DNA of 64,000 nt from Streptococcus infantis (GTDB lineage: Bacteria > Bacillota > Bacilli > Lactobacillales > Streptococcaceae), in NCBI RefSeq assembly GCF_000963255.1, contig NZ_JYOV01000005.1, forward strand, positions 1 through 64,000, read 5' to 3'. Each line of letters opens with the position of its first letter. The stretch's first letter is position 1. The translations under genes and the position numbers were made by a program. Below the pieces are notes generated by a model that worked only from the letters and a program-made list of their open reading frames with translations, did not search any database and had not been told where the DNA came from. Below are positions 17,666 to 28,583 of this stretch, one piece after another.

Positions 17666-18964
17666 CTAATTTTTCCCCTCCATTAGGTAGGCTCTCACTT
17701 GGGCTAAAAAGTATAATGAGCCCGTGATAATCCTAACTGTTTTTTTCTCTTCATTTTCTGATAATTTTTGGTCTAGAAATTCTTGCCAATCTTGGTAGTT
17801 GAGATTTCTAGAATCAGACATCTCTTTCAAGACTTTTTCATCCGTCGCCCGACTATCCTCAAAATGAGTTAGCGTAATCTTAGTACCGGGCAAGGTTTCT
17901 AGCAAGTCCAACATATCCTCCAAGTCCTTGGTTTTGATACAAGTAAAGAGGATTTCCTTCTGATAGTCCGTAAAGCGTTTTTTCAAGGTATCCAACAAGG
18001 CCTTGATGGCATGAGGATTGTGTGCTCCATCCAAAATCATCAAGGGTTCTCTAGAAACAACTTCCAAGCGTCCAGGCCATCTTGTTTCTTCCAAAGCTTG
18101 AGCCACTAAAGCATTATCTGGCAATTCTCGACCAGTCGCTTGGCAATAGCTATCTAACAAGGCCAGCGCCATCCCTGCATTCTCTATCTGGTGCAAACCA
18201 AGCAATCCTGTTTGGAAACGACCTTGTCTAACAGCACTTGTATAGTCAAAGACCTCTCCAGTCACAATACTCTCATGATGGCTTACCTGATAATCTCTTC
18301 CATAAAAAATTCTAGCAGCCTGTTTTTCCTCTGCAATTTGGTCTATCACAGCCAAGGCTTCTGGGACAATGTGACCAGTCACTAGAGGAATTCCTTGTTT
18401 GATAATCCCTGCTTTCTGCTCTGCGATGGCTTCTAGACTGTCACCCAGTAGGGCTACATGATCCAATCCTATGGTCGTGATCCCTGTTAGAATGGGTTGA
18501 CAGACATTGGTACTATCCAAAAGTCCGCCCATACCAACTTCCATAATCGCCACATCGACTTGTTCAGATGCAAAATAGTCATAGGCTATGGCAGTGATAA
18601 TCTCGAATTCTGTCGTTCCTTGCAAGGCTTGAGCATGCTCTCCTTCAAGTAGTGAACGATAATCCGCCATCAAGGACTCTAATCTTGCTTCTGGGATAGA
18701 TTTCCCATTAATGGCAATCTGGTCGGTATAATGAATCAGATAGGGTGAGCTAAAGACTCCAACTCTTAGCCCCATCTTTTCCAGCATATTTTTCAAAAAG
18801 GCTATAGTAGAGCCCTTGCCATTGGTTCCTCCGATGTGGATAACCTTAAGCTTAAGATGGGGATTGCCTCGTAGGGCTAATAGCTTCATCATTCTCTCCA
18901 AACCAAAGTGCGGTTGGTCTGTCCGATAGTTAGCTATCCACTGATTGGTTTCGTTTTTATTCAT
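17666..18964 (-). CDS. folC: Folylpolyglutamate / dihydrofolate synthase
   Basis: 432 residues. The P-loop [11 protein letters not shown] at about 43-53 and the later [16 protein letters not shown] and DGAHNPHA mark the Mur-ligase-like FolC family, which adds glutamate to dihydropteroate and/or tetrahydrofolate. It starts 1 nt after the folP stop and is sulB in the pneumococcal scheme. Whether it also performs the dihydrofolate synthase step is inferred from its place in the operon. Confidence 0.93.
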   Translation of the reverse strand: MNKNETNQWIANYRTDQPHFGLERMMKLLALRGNPHLKLKVIHIGGTNGKGSTIAFLKNMLEKMGLRVGVFSSPYLIHYTDQIAINGKSIPEARLESLMADYRSLLEGEHAQALQGTTEFEIITAIAYDYFASEQVDVAIMEVGMGGLLDSTNVCQPILTGITTIGLDHVALLGDSLEAIAEQKAGIIKQGIPLVTGHIVPEALAVIDQIAEEKQAARIFYGRDYQVSHHESIVTGEVFDYTSAVRQGRFQTGLLGLHQIENAGMALALLDSYCQATGRELPDNALVAQALEETRWPGRLEVVSREPLMILDGAHNPHAIKALLDTLKKRFTDYQKEILFTCIKTKDLEDMLDLLETLPGTKITLTHFEDSRATDEKVLKEMSDSRNLNYQDWQEFLDQKLSENEEKKTVRIITGSLYFLAQVRAYLMEGKN

Positions 18965-18965
18965 C

Positions 18966-19919
<954 letters not shown>

Positions 19920-20013
19920 TCAAATTTCATTTAGATTGGTATTCCTCTATTTTACTGTTTTTTTTGGATTCTGTCCAATTATCCCTCGGTACTCCCAAAC
20001 TTTAAAAGAGCGC

Positions 20014-20042
20014 AAAAAAAGGAGAACCTGAGTCCTCCTTTT
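20014..20042 (-). terminator. Terminator of pgk
   Basis: On the minus strand AAAAGGAG and CTCCTTTT pair and continue into T7. It begins about 9 nt after the pgk stop. Confidence 0.75.
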
Positions 20043-20050
20043 CTATATTC

Positions 20051-21250
20051 TTATTTTTCAGTCAAAGCTGCAAGCCCTGGAAGAACTTTACCTTCGAGAA
20101 GTTCCATTGAAGCTCCACCACCAGTAGAGATCCATGAGAACTTGTCTGCACGTCCAAGGTTGATAGCTGCGGCAGCTGAGTCACCACCACCGATGATTGA
20201 TTTAACGCCTGGTTGTTTCACGATAGCGTCCATCACACCGATTGTACCAGCTTGGAAGTCAGGGTTTTCAAATACACCCATAGGTCCGTTCCATACAACT
20301 GTTTTCGCACCAGTCAAAGCTTCGTCAAATTTAGCGATAGATTTTGGACCGATATCCAAACCAAGGAATCCTGGGTCTACTGCTTCACCTTCAGTGTCTT
20401 TCACTTCAGTGTAGTCAGCAAATGCATTAGCTTCTTTTGAGTCAACTGGCAAGATCAATTTGCCGTTTGCTTTTTCAAGAAGAGCTTTCGCAACATCCAA
20501 TTTGTCTTCTTCTACAAGTGAGTTACCGATTTCGATACCTTGAGCTTTGTAGAATGTGTAAGTCATACCACCACCGATAAGAACTTTATCAGCTTTTTCA
20601 AGCAAGTTTTCGATAACACCGATCTTGTCTGAAACTTTTGAACCACCAAGGATAGCCACGAATGGACGTTCTGGAGCTTCAACAGCTTCTTGGATGTAAG
20701 CAATTTCGTTTTCAAGAAGGAATCCTGCAACTGCTTTTTCAACGTTTGCTGAGATACCAACGTTAGATGCGTGTGCACGGTGAGCTGTACCGAATGCATC
20801 GTTTACGAAGATACCATCTCCAAGTGATGCCCAGTATTTACCAAGTTCAGGATCGTTTTTAGATTCTTTCTTACCGTCAACATCTTCAAAACGAGTGTTT
20901 TCAACCAAAAGAACTTGTCCATCTTCAAGAGCGTTGATAGCTGCTTCCAATTCAGCACCACGAGTTACACCTGGAAGGAAAGTAACTTCTTGACCCAATT
21001 TAGCAGCCAAGTCAGCAGCTACAGGAGCAAGTGATTTACCAGCTTTGTCTGCTTCTTCTTTTACACGTCCAAGGTGAGAGAAAAGAATCGCACGTCCACC
21101 TTGTTCAAGGATGTACTTGATAGTTGGAAGAGCTGCAGTGATACGGTTGTCATTAGTAATCACGCCATCTTTTACAGGAACGTTGAAGTCAACACGAACG
21201 AGAACTTTTTTCCCTTTCAACTCAACGTCTTTAACAGTCAATTTTGCCAT
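20051..21250 (-). CDS. pgk: Phosphoglycerate kinase
   Basis: 399 residues, full length. It transfers phosphate from 1,3-bisphosphoglycerate to ADP in glycolysis. The N-terminal substrate motif [11 protein letters not shown], the ATP-domain [15 protein letters not shown] and the hinge GGGDSAAA are all present. Strong AAGGAG and an extended -10 promoter precede it. Codon use is strongly optimised, as expected for a highly expressed gene. Confidence 0.98.
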   Translation of the reverse strand: MAKLTVKDVELKGKKVLVRVDFNVPVKDGVITNDNRITAALPTIKYILEQGGRAILFSHLGRVKEEADKAGKSLAPVAADLAAKLGQEVTFLPGVTRGAELEAAINALEDGQVLLVENTRFEDVDGKKESKNDPELGKYWASLGDGIFVNDAFGTAHRAHASNVGISANVEKAVAGFLLENEIAYIQEAVEAPERPFVAILGGSKVSDKIGVIENLLEKADKVLIGGGMTYTFYKAQGIEIGNSLVEEDKLDVAKALLEKANGKLILPVDSKEANAFADYTEVKDTEGEAVDPGFLGLDIGPKSIAKFDEALTGAKTVVWNGPMGVFENPDFQAGTIGVMDAIVKQPGVKSIIGGGDSAAAAINLGRADKFSWISTGGGASMELLEGKVLPGLAALTEK

Positions 21251-21280
21251 TTGGAAAGACTCCTTAATTTTTTTTACGTG

Positions 21281-21292
21281 TTAATTATATCA
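21281..21292 (-). promoter_or_regulatory. Extended -10 promoter of pgk
   Basis: Minus strand TGATATAAT with TATAAT at 21289-21284; the -35 is poor. The leader to ATG 21250 is about 28 nt. Confidence 0.6.
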
Positions 21293-21417
21293 CAAAATCA
21301 ATAAAAGAGATAGCAAAACCTTAAACTTTTATCCACAACAATTTTTCTCGATTAATTAAGGACAGTGCATGTAACTACGACAGAATACTCTACCATTTTT
21401 ATTCTCCTCCCCTATAC

Positions 21418-21451
21418 AAAAAGATTTGACACTTAAAAGTCAAATCTTTTT
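21418..21451 (-). terminator. Terminator of the GH85 gene
   Basis: Perfect 13-bp stem AAAAAGATTTGAC with GTCAAATCTTTTT, 36 nt after the stop. The rest of the stretch between it and the pgk promoter (about 21295-21417) shows no gene or clear element. Confidence 0.85.
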
Positions 21452-21486
21452 ATTATATGAAGTCAGTGTTAGATACACTCTCTATC

Positions 21487-24400
21487 TTAATCTTCTTTTT
21501 TCTTTTGAGTGAGTAGTCCAAAGCCACCTAGAACTCCGACCAAGCCAAGGGCTAGGAGGTTTGCATCTACTTCTGCACTTGTATTTGGAAGTTGTTTTCC
21601 TTCAGTCTTTTCAGCTTGTACTTGTACTTCTGCTTTTGCTGGTTCTTGCTTCGCCACTTGGCTTACTTGAACTGGAGAAACGGATGTTTCAGTCTTAGGT
21701 TCTGTTTTTGTAGTTTCCTTCTTAGTATCTTGAGTAGCTGGAGCAGGTGTAACTGGTCTGTCACCTGGTACTTTAACTACTTTTGTACCGACTTCAACAA
21801 TTTCAGTTACGGCTTCCTTGAGAACTTCTGTCCCCTTAAGATTGCGATGTCCTTCAGAATCAATCTCCACAAGGTTTCTACGAAGGCCTGCAACTCCTAC
21901 TTGAACCAAGCGACGTTCTCCTACTGGGAGGCTAGGATTTACTCGTTCTTCATGTCCATAGGCAAGAACTTTTTCTTCCACAACCAAGCTTGGTTTCTTA
22001 ACTTCTAAGACTTTTGGACCGTCAAGCGGTTGAGTGCTACTTTCAATCTTAGTACCAACCTCAGTAATCTCTGCCACTGTTTCCTTGACGACTTCTGTCT
22101 GAAGAAGAGTACGGTTGCCTTTGGCATCCACTTCAATCAAATGACGGATTTGTCCTTCTGCACCAGCCTGAACGACTCGACGTTCACCCAACAAGAGGTC
22201 TCCTGACGGACGTTCTTGACGCTCGAATGCTTGAGTTTCTGTCTCAACCACTAATTCAGGTAGTGCTTCAACTGTTGGCGCAGTTTCACCTTCTTCTAGG
22301 CTACCCACATGATGGCTTTCTTTAACAAGGAGTTTTTTATTGAGTTCTTCCTTGAGGTTTGCAAATGCTTCTGGAGTTGGCGTTTGTGAAGATAACAAAG
22401 CTTCAGCTTCCGTAATCAACTCAGATTGAGGATCTTTTTCAATGACGGATTCGAGCAAGCTTTCCAATTCTTCTCTAGCAGTTTGATAACGTTGATTGCC
22501 ATCCAATTCAGTACCTGCTTGTTTCAAGTCATTCAAGGCTTGGTTGACTGTTTCTTGACTAGCATCATGATTTTCTAAAATCGCTTTTGCTGCATCAATC
22601 TTCTCAACTAGAGCTGCTTGTTTTGCTGCATCAGCAAATGTATAAGCTATTGTTTCTTTGCGTCCTTGAGCAGATGTGATTTCTTGTTTCAGATATTCGT
22701 CGTTGACAGCCGCTTTAGGTGATACTAGAACATCAAAGTCGACAGTTTGTCCTTGATAGTGTAACTGAAGTTTTTGACGGCCTGTTTTTTGAGCATTATA
22801 GCCTGTAATTTCAACTCCTTGGTCTGTAAAGTTATGTTCAGTCTCCGTTTCATCATCATACAAGACCTTGAAACGTCCTTCTGATAAGTCAAGAGTATCG
22901 CCTACAAAGTAATCAATTTTCGGTTGCTTGCTAATATACAAGGCTGCGACTTCTTTTGGACCAGCTTCTTCACCGGTGACTTGAACCTTGAAGCTTCCTG
23001 CAACTGGAAGACCAAGATAGCTCACTGTCAACTCTTGTTCACCATGGTGATGAGCATCGTAGCCATTAACAGTAACACCTGCATGACTAAGGTTGATGAC
23101 TTCGTCTGCTTCTTCACCCTCGTATTTGACACGAAGGAGACCACCTTTGAGATTCAATTCCTCACCAACTTGATAAGTTGTCTTTTTAGGTGCCACTTCT
23201 AGACTGACAACCTTAATCTTTCTCTCATCCTGAGGAATCGTTACAGCAAGGGTATTACTGATTTCTTTACCTGGCAATTGTGTACGGTAGTATAGAAGGC
23301 TCGGACGTTTTTCAAAGCTCAATGGATCTGTCGCCAAATCTCCTCCAACTGCTGTATTTAAGGTAGCGATTGGAGTTTGTGAATCTGCCTTGTCATAGAC
23401 TGTGATGGTAGCCCCTGCAGGAACTTCTGAGAAGCCAAGCTGAATCTTATTGTCCGTTAGGACACGAGCTGCCACTTTAGCCATTGGAATGTTTTGACTC
23501 TCCGTATCAAGAGCTTCATACATCTTCCAGTTGTAGATACGGATAGCTTTCCATGGTGTTCCATTGTCAGACGTGATGACGTTCAAGCGCCAGTCTTGCG
23601 CAGTGATTGGGCTATCAAGGGTGATATCTGAAACATGGGCTTTATTGCCACGAACTGCTTTAGCTAGTTTCCATTCTCCAGCTTCATCCTTGTAGTAGAG
23701 GTCGAAGTCCTTCGTATTCATCAAGCCGTCATTAACAGATTCTCCACCAGCACCTGCATGGTCCATGACCCATCTAACGACACGGCGTGGTTGTGTCAAT
23801 CGAATATCAACGCTACCACTCAACTGAGCAGAAGACCATTTATCAGATAGGCTGGTGATCGTACCATTCAACATACCTTCGATACCTTCGCCGCCTTCTG
23901 TATTTGGGAAGGTACTTCCGATAACAGTAGCTCCTGGAACGATGTTTTCAGCTAGAGGTCTTGGAAGACTTGTGTCTTGGACAGTCATTCCCCAGTCAAA
24001 GTTTGTAGTTGCTGCTTCAGAACGAAGGCCATTCTTCCCAACTGCAACAACCTTCAACTCTTGACTAGTACCAGTTGCACTAGCTGAACGGCTAACTTTT
24101 GGTAGGTAAATCGTAGTTGCAGATGAACCTGTCAATAGACGCCAAGCATCGCCATCCTTCTCATAAACTTCATAGAAATCAGCATCTTTATTACCAGTAA
24201 ATTGGACAATGGCTTCCGCTTCTTGGGCATTTTTGAGAGATTGTTTGGCTACTTTAAGAGCAGTTGGAGCCTGAGGAGCCTCTTGATTATCTGACACAGT
24301 CAACTCACCCAAGTTAAATTGATAATCCTTAAGGGCAGCAGTATTTTCGAAAGTAAGCTTGATACCGTAAATGGTCTGACCTGCCAAGGCACTCAAGTCA

Positions 24401-26298
24401 AATTCGTCTTTTGTCCAATCGTCAGATAGAGTCAGTTCTTTACGAGCATTCTCACCACCATAAGTATAGTTTTTCTGAGTGGCAAACTCTACATAAACCT
24501 TGCTTCCCTTACCACCCTTATGGGCAACCCGAAGTTTTGTTTTATCCGTCACTTCCAGTTTTGTAGAGTAAAGACGAACATCTTGGTTGGTATTTTCGGC
24601 TAAATCACCCGCAAACTTGAGTGAATTTCCGCCATTGTAGGCATCTTCAAAATCGTAATCAGCTTGGAGCTTAGCTCCTGATGATGTTTGCCACCAACGC
24701 CATGTAGGCAAGATATCTGATACAGAACGATAGTTCCACTCAGAATCCTTGGAAACTTTACCGTCCACAAACCATTTTTTACCATGTCCTGTGTTAAAGG
24801 ATGTTGTAAAAGTACGGCCTACTGCTGGTGTGCGGTCAGCTACGAGGTTGGCAATCCCGTACCAGTCCTTGTCATCTGGTTTTTGGCCAGTTGGATCTCC
24901 TTGGTAACCTGTGAAGAAGATATTTTCATTCTTGTGATAGTCTTCTCCTGTCTTCCCAAGACTCGTGATAGTATCTGGGGCAAAAAGTCCAAGTGATAAG
25001 CGAAGTTTGCCATTCTCATCAAAAAGGGCATCCCATTTCACTTTTGTCTTGTAAGAACCACCTTGTTGCAATTCCAAACCTGCAAAAACATCATACTGAC
25101 TGCGTCCTAGCCATTGCGCCATTGTTACAGAGTAGTCATTTTTCTCTTTAGTCCAGTTAAAGTTGGCAAAGAAGTGATCTGCAGGAACCCTGTCCCCTTC
25201 TTTTTGCATGAATGGATAGTTGTATTCACCAAGTCCATCTTCGTGATAACGACCATATTCATAGGTCATGGCGTCATACCATGAATACTTGACAGGATGG
25301 TTGACTTTAGCAGCATATTCCTTGGTATAAAGCATGAAGTCACGCATTTTCTTACCAAGAGGCGTTACGATATCACCTGTTGTTTCTTGGTTGATAAAGT
25401 AACCATCAAAGCCGTAGTATTTAGCCAAATCAACCAACTTGCGAGCGATAGGGAATGTTCCGTCTTCGTCTTGTTGAAGGGCTGCAGCAAATTTTTCTTG
25501 GTCTGCAATACTGTTAGACCAGTTAAAGAACAAAGTTCCTAATACAGGAACACCATTACGGTGACCAGCATCAATCACGTCTGGAGTTGGAACAAGCCCT
25601 TCCCAGAAGACCATGGAATTCAAGTATTGCCAGTAGTCAAAAGCATAGGCCTTAAACTCTTCACCACCTACAGAAGCGTGGTCTTTGGCCTTAGAGTTGG
25701 TATTGGCAAGAGCTTCAACCTTGGCATCCTTATTAGCTTTTTCATTGACAACATGTCCACGATAGCGCTTGGCTAGTTCTACTGAAGATCGGTTAATAGC
25801 ATCGTCTTCACGGGCACCTGGTTCCCATTTCAACAAATCTTCCCAAGTGTCAAACTTAATTTCTTTTGGTCGAAGACTTTTTTCTTCTTTTTTAGGAACG
25901 TCAGAGACTGTTGCTTTTTCTTCTGGCTTATTTTCTGTGGTAGCAGGCGCTTCTTCAGCCTTAGGAGTTTCAGCAGCTGGACTAGTTGCTTCCTTATCAC
26001 CTGCAGTCAACTGATCCAAGGTTGGCTTTTCTTCTGAAACTGGTTGCTCACTTGCCTTGTCTTCCCTCTCTTCTAGCTCTTTCAATACTTCTGGTGCTGG
26101 TGTAGTTGCTTCTGCTGGAGCAGTGGTTGACGGTTGCTCTGAAGCTACTGCTGTAGTTGTTCCGTTTTCTGGAACGACAGACTCTTCTGCCAAAACTGGG
26201 CCTGCAAATAGAACTGAACCAATCATCAATGAGCAGGCACCCACTGACAATTTTCGAATACTATAGCGACAACGTTTTTCAAAAAATGGATTCTTCAT
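21487..26298 (-). CDS. endoD: Wall-anchored endo-beta-N-acetylglucosaminidase, GH85 (EndoD type)
   Basis: 1603 residues. The YSIRK signal (RYSIRKLSVGACSLMIGSVL) spans about 11-37. The GH85 domain starts near 150; GYFINQETTG holds the catalytic pair N303/E305. A galactose-binding-like region (about 500-680), an F5/8-type C region (about 800-930), two bacterial Ig-like domains (about 1020-1190), a FIVAR-like helical segment, and two G5-like domains (about 1345-1416 and 1428-1504) follow. It cleaves the chitobiose core of N-glycans, releasing host glycans for growth. The sorting signal reads LPNTS instead of LPXTG, with hydrophobic segment and KKKED tail intact. A cre-like site lies in its leader. 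Confidence 0.94.
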   Translation of the reverse strand: MKNPFFEKRCRYSIRKLSVGACSLMIGSVLFAGPVLAEESVVPENGTTTAVASEQPSTTAPAEATTPAPEVLKELEEREDKASEQPVSEEKPTLDQLTAGDKEATSPAAETPKAEEAPATTENKPEEKATVSDVPKKEEKSLRPKEIKFDTWEDLLKWEPGAREDDAINRSSVELAKRYRGHVVNEKANKDAKVEALANTNSKAKDHASVGGEEFKAYAFDYWQYLNSMVFWEGLVPTPDVIDAGHRNGVPVLGTLFFNWSNSIADQEKFAAALQQDEDGTFPIARKLVDLAKYYGFDGYFINQETTGDIVTPLGKKMRDFMLYTKEYAAKVNHPVKYSWYDAMTYEYGRYHEDGLGEYNYPFMQKEGDRVPADHFFANFNWTKEKNDYSVTMAQWLGRSQYDVFAGLELQQGGSYKTKVKWDALFDENGKLRLSLGLFAPDTITSLGKTGEDYHKNENIFFTGYQGDPTGQKPDDKDWYGIANLVADRTPAVGRTFTTSFNTGHGKKWFVDGKVSKDSEWNYRSVSDILPTWRWWQTSSGAKLQADYDFEDAYNGGNSLKFAGDLAENTNQDVRLYSTKLEVTDKTKLRVAHKGGKGSKVYVEFATQKNYTYGGENARKELTLSDDWTKDEFDLSALAGQTIYGIKLTFENTAALKDYQFNLGELTVSDNQEAPQAPTALKVAKQSLKNAQEAEAIVQFTGNKDADFYEVYEKDGDAWRLLTGSSATTIYLPKVSRSASATGTSQELKVVAVGKNGLRSEAATTNFDWGMTVQDTSLPRPLAENIVPGATVIGSTFPNTEGGEGIEGMLNGTITSLSDKWSSAQLSGSVDIRLTQPRRVVRWVMDHAGAGGESVNDGLMNTKDFDLYYKDEAGEWKLAKAVRGNKAHVSDITLDSPITAQDWRLNVITSDNGTPWKAIRIYNWKMYEALDTESQNIPMAKVAARVLTDNKIQLGFSEVPAGATITVYDKADSQTPIATLNTAVGGDLATDPLSFEKRPSLLYYRTQLPGKEISNTLAVTIPQDERKIKVVSLEVAPKKTTYQVGEELNLKGGLLRVKYEGEEADEVINLSHAGVTVNGYDAHHHGEQELTVSYLGLPVAGSFKVQVTGEEAGPKEVAALYISKQPKIDYFVGDTLDLSEGRFKVLYDDETETEHNFTDQGVEITGYNAQKTGRQKLQLHYQGQTVDFDVLVSPKAAVNDEYLKQEITSAQGRKETIAYTFADAAKQAALVEKIDAAKAILENHDASQETVNQALNDLKQAGTELDGNQRYQTAREELESLLESVIEKDPQSELITEAEALLSSQTPTPEAFANLKEELNKKLLVKESHHVGSLEEGETAPTVEALPELVVETETQAFERQERPSGDLLLGERRVVQAGAEGQIRHLIEVDAKGNRTLLQTEVVKETVAEITEVGTKIESSTQPLDGPKVLEVKKPSLVVEEKVLAYGHEERVNPSLPVGERRLVQVGVAGLRRNLVEIDSEGHRNLKGTEVLKEAVTEIVEVGTKVVKVPGDRPVTPAPATQDTKKETTKTEPKTETSVSPVQVSQVAKQEPAKAEVQVQAEKTEGKQLPNTSAEVDANLLALGLVGVLGGFGLLTQKKKED

Positions 26299-26325
26299 CT
26301 TTTTCTCCTTTGACTTCCTCTTGAA

Positions 26326-26339
26326 AGTAAGCGCTTTAT
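26326..26339. promoter_or_regulatory. cre-like site in the GH85 leader
   Basis: AGTAAGCGCTTTAT has the core GTAAGCGCTTT of the cre consensus TGWAANCGNTNWCA, with mismatches only at the three outer positions. It is about 47-60 nt downstream of the predicted transcription start, where CcpA would act as a roadblock. The neighbouring dyad CTGTTC/GAACAG (about 26359-26383) is unexplained. Confidence 0.5.
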
Positions 26340-26392
26340 TTTTGAATTAAAAAAGTAGCTGTTCCAAAAAATACACAGAACAGGTCATTTTT

Positions 26393-26420
26393 ATTTTACG
26401 ATATTTAGAAAAAGAGTCAA
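26393..26420 (-). promoter_or_regulatory. Promoter of the GH85 gene
   Basis: Minus strand TTGACT (26420-26415), 16 nt, TAAAAT (26398-26393). This predicts a leader of roughly 90 nt holding the cre-like site. The remainder of the 305-bp intergenic region is AT-rich, with only the Na/Pi gene promoter besides. Confidence 0.6.
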
Positions 26421-26530
26421 CACTAGCCCTTCAAGAACTATAAAGAAGTGAAGAATTAATATAAATTAGACAATCATCTGCCATTTTTCGAATTAAAACA
26501 ACATTTTTCTCAAAAAAGAGCATTTACTAC

Positions 26531-26559
26531 TTGTTAGATTTACTTTTATCCTTTAAAAT
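26531..26559 (+). promoter_or_regulatory. Promoter of the Na/Pi symporter gene
   Basis: TTGTTA (26531-26536), 17 nt, TAAAAT (26554-26559). The start codon follows at 26604 after GGAGGA. Confidence 0.5.
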
Positions 26560-26603
26560 AGAATGGGAGAAATTCCGCGATTATTTTTCGGAGGAAAAAG
26601 AAA

Positions 26604-28235
26604 ATGTCCATTAATTGGCAGGAAATTATTTTTCACTTTTTAGGTGGTCTGGGACTATTTTTGTATAGTATCAAGACCATGGGAGACGGTTTGCAACAAG
26701 CTGCTGGAGACCGCCTTCGTTATTACATTGATAAGTACACAAGTAATCCCTTCTTAGGGGTCTTAGTGGGGATTGTCGTCACTGCCCTCATCCAGTCAAG
26801 TACAGGTGTAACGGTTATTACGGTTGGACTGGTTAGTGCTAGTATCCTCACCCTTAGACAGGCCATCGGGATTATCATGGGAGCCAATATTGGAACGACC
26901 GTAACGTCCTTCATCATCGGTTTCAAACTTGGCGAGTATGCCCTACCCTTGATTTTCCTTGGAACCATGTTCTTATTCTTTACAAAAAACCGTACTGCAA
27001 ATAATATTGGACGTATCCTTTTTGGTGTGGGTGGTATCTTCTACGCCCTCAACCTCATTAGTGCTGGGATGAGCCCTCTTAAAGACTTGCCTCAGTTTAA
27101 GGAATACATGGTTACCTTGGGGCAAAATCCTATCTTGGGAGTTGTGGCTGGTGCTGTCATTACCGTTCTGATTCAGGCATCTTCTGCAACCATCGGGATT
27201 CTACAAGGTCTCTATGCAGGTGGATTCCTCGACCTCAAAGGGGCACTACCAGTCCTATTCGGAGATAATATCGGTACAACCTTAACAGTTATTATCGCAG
27301 CAGCCGGAGCAAATGTTTCTGCTAAACGGGTTGCAGCAACACACGTTACCTTTAACGTTTTAGGAACCATCCTCTGCTTGATCTTGTTAGGCCCATTCAC
27401 TGCGATGATCGAGTACTTCCAGGCACTACTTCACCTCTCACCTGAGATGACGATTGCCTTCTCACACGGTGCCTTCAACGTAAGTAATACCATTGTACAA
27501 TTCCCATTCATCGGTGCCTTGGCCTACTTTGTTACTAAGCTAATCCCTGGTGAAGACGAAGTTGTTAAATACGAACCTCTTTACTTGGATGAACAACTCA
27601 TCAAGCAAGCCCCTTCTATCGCCCTAGGAAATGCCAAGAAAGAACTCTTGCACCTAGGAAACTATGCGGTTAAAGCATTTGACCTTTCTTACGACTACAT
27701 TATCAATTCTAATGAAAAAGTAGCTGAAAAAGGACACAAGACAGAAGAAGCTATCAACACAATCGACGAGAAATTAACACGTTACCTCATTAGTCTATCT
27801 AGTGAAGCATTGAGTCAAAAAGAGAGTGAAGTCTTAACCAACATCCTTGACTCTTCTCGAGACTTGGAACGTATCGGTGACCACGCTGAAGCTTTGATTA
27901 ATCTTAACGACTACTTGCAACGCAAGAATGTTCAATTCTCTAACTCAGCCCTAGAAGAGTTGGAAGATATTTACCGTCAAACAAGCGATTTCGTTAAAGA
28001 TGCTCTTGAGAGTGTTGAAAACAATGACCTTGAAAAAGCTCAATCTCTTATTGAACGCCATGAAGCCATCAACAAGATGGAACGCGTCCTTCGTAAGACA
28101 CACATCAAACGCCTCAACAACGGCGAATGTTCTACCCAAGCTGGTGTCAACTTTATTGATATTATTTCACACTACACTCGTGTGTCAGATCACGCTATGA
28201 ACCTTGCTGAAAAAGTTTTGGCTGAACAAATTTAA
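26604..28235 (+). CDS. Na+/phosphate symporter with PhoU-like domain
   Basis: 543 residues. Two inverted membrane repeats carry the family Q-S-S type motifs ALIQSSTGVTVITVG (near 60) and VLIQASSATIGILQG (near 190), each followed by GANIGTT or GDNIGTT. This is the NptA/PNaS family, for sodium-coupled phosphate uptake at the membrane. Residues about 340-543 are a cytoplasmic PhoU-like helical bundle (SSRDLERIGDHAEALIN, YTRVSDHAMNLAE), common in bacterial members and thought to modulate transport. Monocistronic. Confidence 0.92.
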   Translation: MSINWQEIIFHFLGGLGLFLYSIKTMGDGLQQAAGDRLRYYIDKYTSNPFLGVLVGIVVTALIQSSTGVTVITVGLVSASILTLRQAIGIIMGANIGTTVTSFIIGFKLGEYALPLIFLGTMFLFFTKNRTANNIGRILFGVGGIFYALNLISAGMSPLKDLPQFKEYMVTLGQNPILGVVAGAVITVLIQASSATIGILQGLYAGGFLDLKGALPVLFGDNIGTTLTVIIAAAGANVSAKRVAATHVTFNVLGTILCLILLGPFTAMIEYFQALLHLSPEMTIAFSHGAFNVSNTIVQFPFIGALAYFVTKLIPGEDEVVKYEPLYLDEQLIKQAPSIALGNAKKELLHLGNYAVKAFDLSYDYIINSNEKVAEKGHKTEEAINTIDEKLTRYLISLSSEALSQKESEVLTNILDSSRDLERIGDHAEALINLNDYLQRKNVQFSNSALEELEDIYRQTSDFVKDALESVENNDLEKAQSLIERHEAINKMERVLRKTHIKRLNNGECSTQAGVNFIDIISHYTRVSDHAMNLAEKVLAEQI

Positions 28236-28240
28236 GATAA

Positions 28241-28274
28241 AAAATGCTTTGATTCGAACGAATCAAAGCATTTT
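28241..28274. terminator. Bidirectional terminator after the Na/Pi symporter
   Basis: Perfect 16-bp stem from AAAATGCTTTGATTCG to its complement, loop of 2-4 nt. It overlaps the last codons of the convergent small gene (stop at 28263). Confidence 0.85.
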
Positions 28275-28559
28275 AAATAGTTCTCCAATCATAATGGAAG
28301 AGGCAGCTGCGCCCTTGTACCTAGCTTCTTCCTTTTGGATATAGCTGGCCAGATTGACTAACTCTGGCGCAGGAGTCTTGGGATTCTTGAGAAGTTCAAG
28401 TGTGACTAGCCCTGAAAGTCGGACTGCTAGCAAGCGTTCATTGGTGCTGGGCAACTGCTTAGCAGTTTCTAGGAGTGCAGCCACTAAATCTTCACTCAAG
28501 TTTTGACGGGCATGATTGTAAAGGTCTCGTATCAAGGTTTCTAGGTTTGGTTCTTCCAT
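28263..28559 (-). CDS. Small helical protein, possible bacteriocin-immunity (EntA_Immun-like)
   Basis: A 98-residue protein starting at ATG 28559, placed 7 nt after a very strong GGAGGTGAT. The longer ORF start at 28574 uses an ATG lying inside this ribosome-binding region. The sequence is all-helical (LETLIRDLYNHARQNLSEDL, AKQLPSTNERLLAVRLSGLV). It resembles enterocin A/pediocin-type immunity proteins (Pfam EntA_Immun), but no bacteriocin gene is nearby. It follows pepA by 24 nt and is probably co-transcribed. The family call is tentative. Confidence 0.6.
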   Translation of the reverse strand: MEEPNLETLIRDLYNHARQNLSEDLVAALLETAKQLPSTNERLLAVRLSGLVTLELLKNPKTPAPELVNLASYIQKEEARYKGAAASSIMIGELFKML

Positions 28560-28583
28560 ACCTATCACCTCCATCTTTTCAGT

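Noticed and set aside
19920-20013. Folate riboswitch before folP
   Set aside because: The leader is short and AT-rich, with no conserved THF riboswitch core visible.
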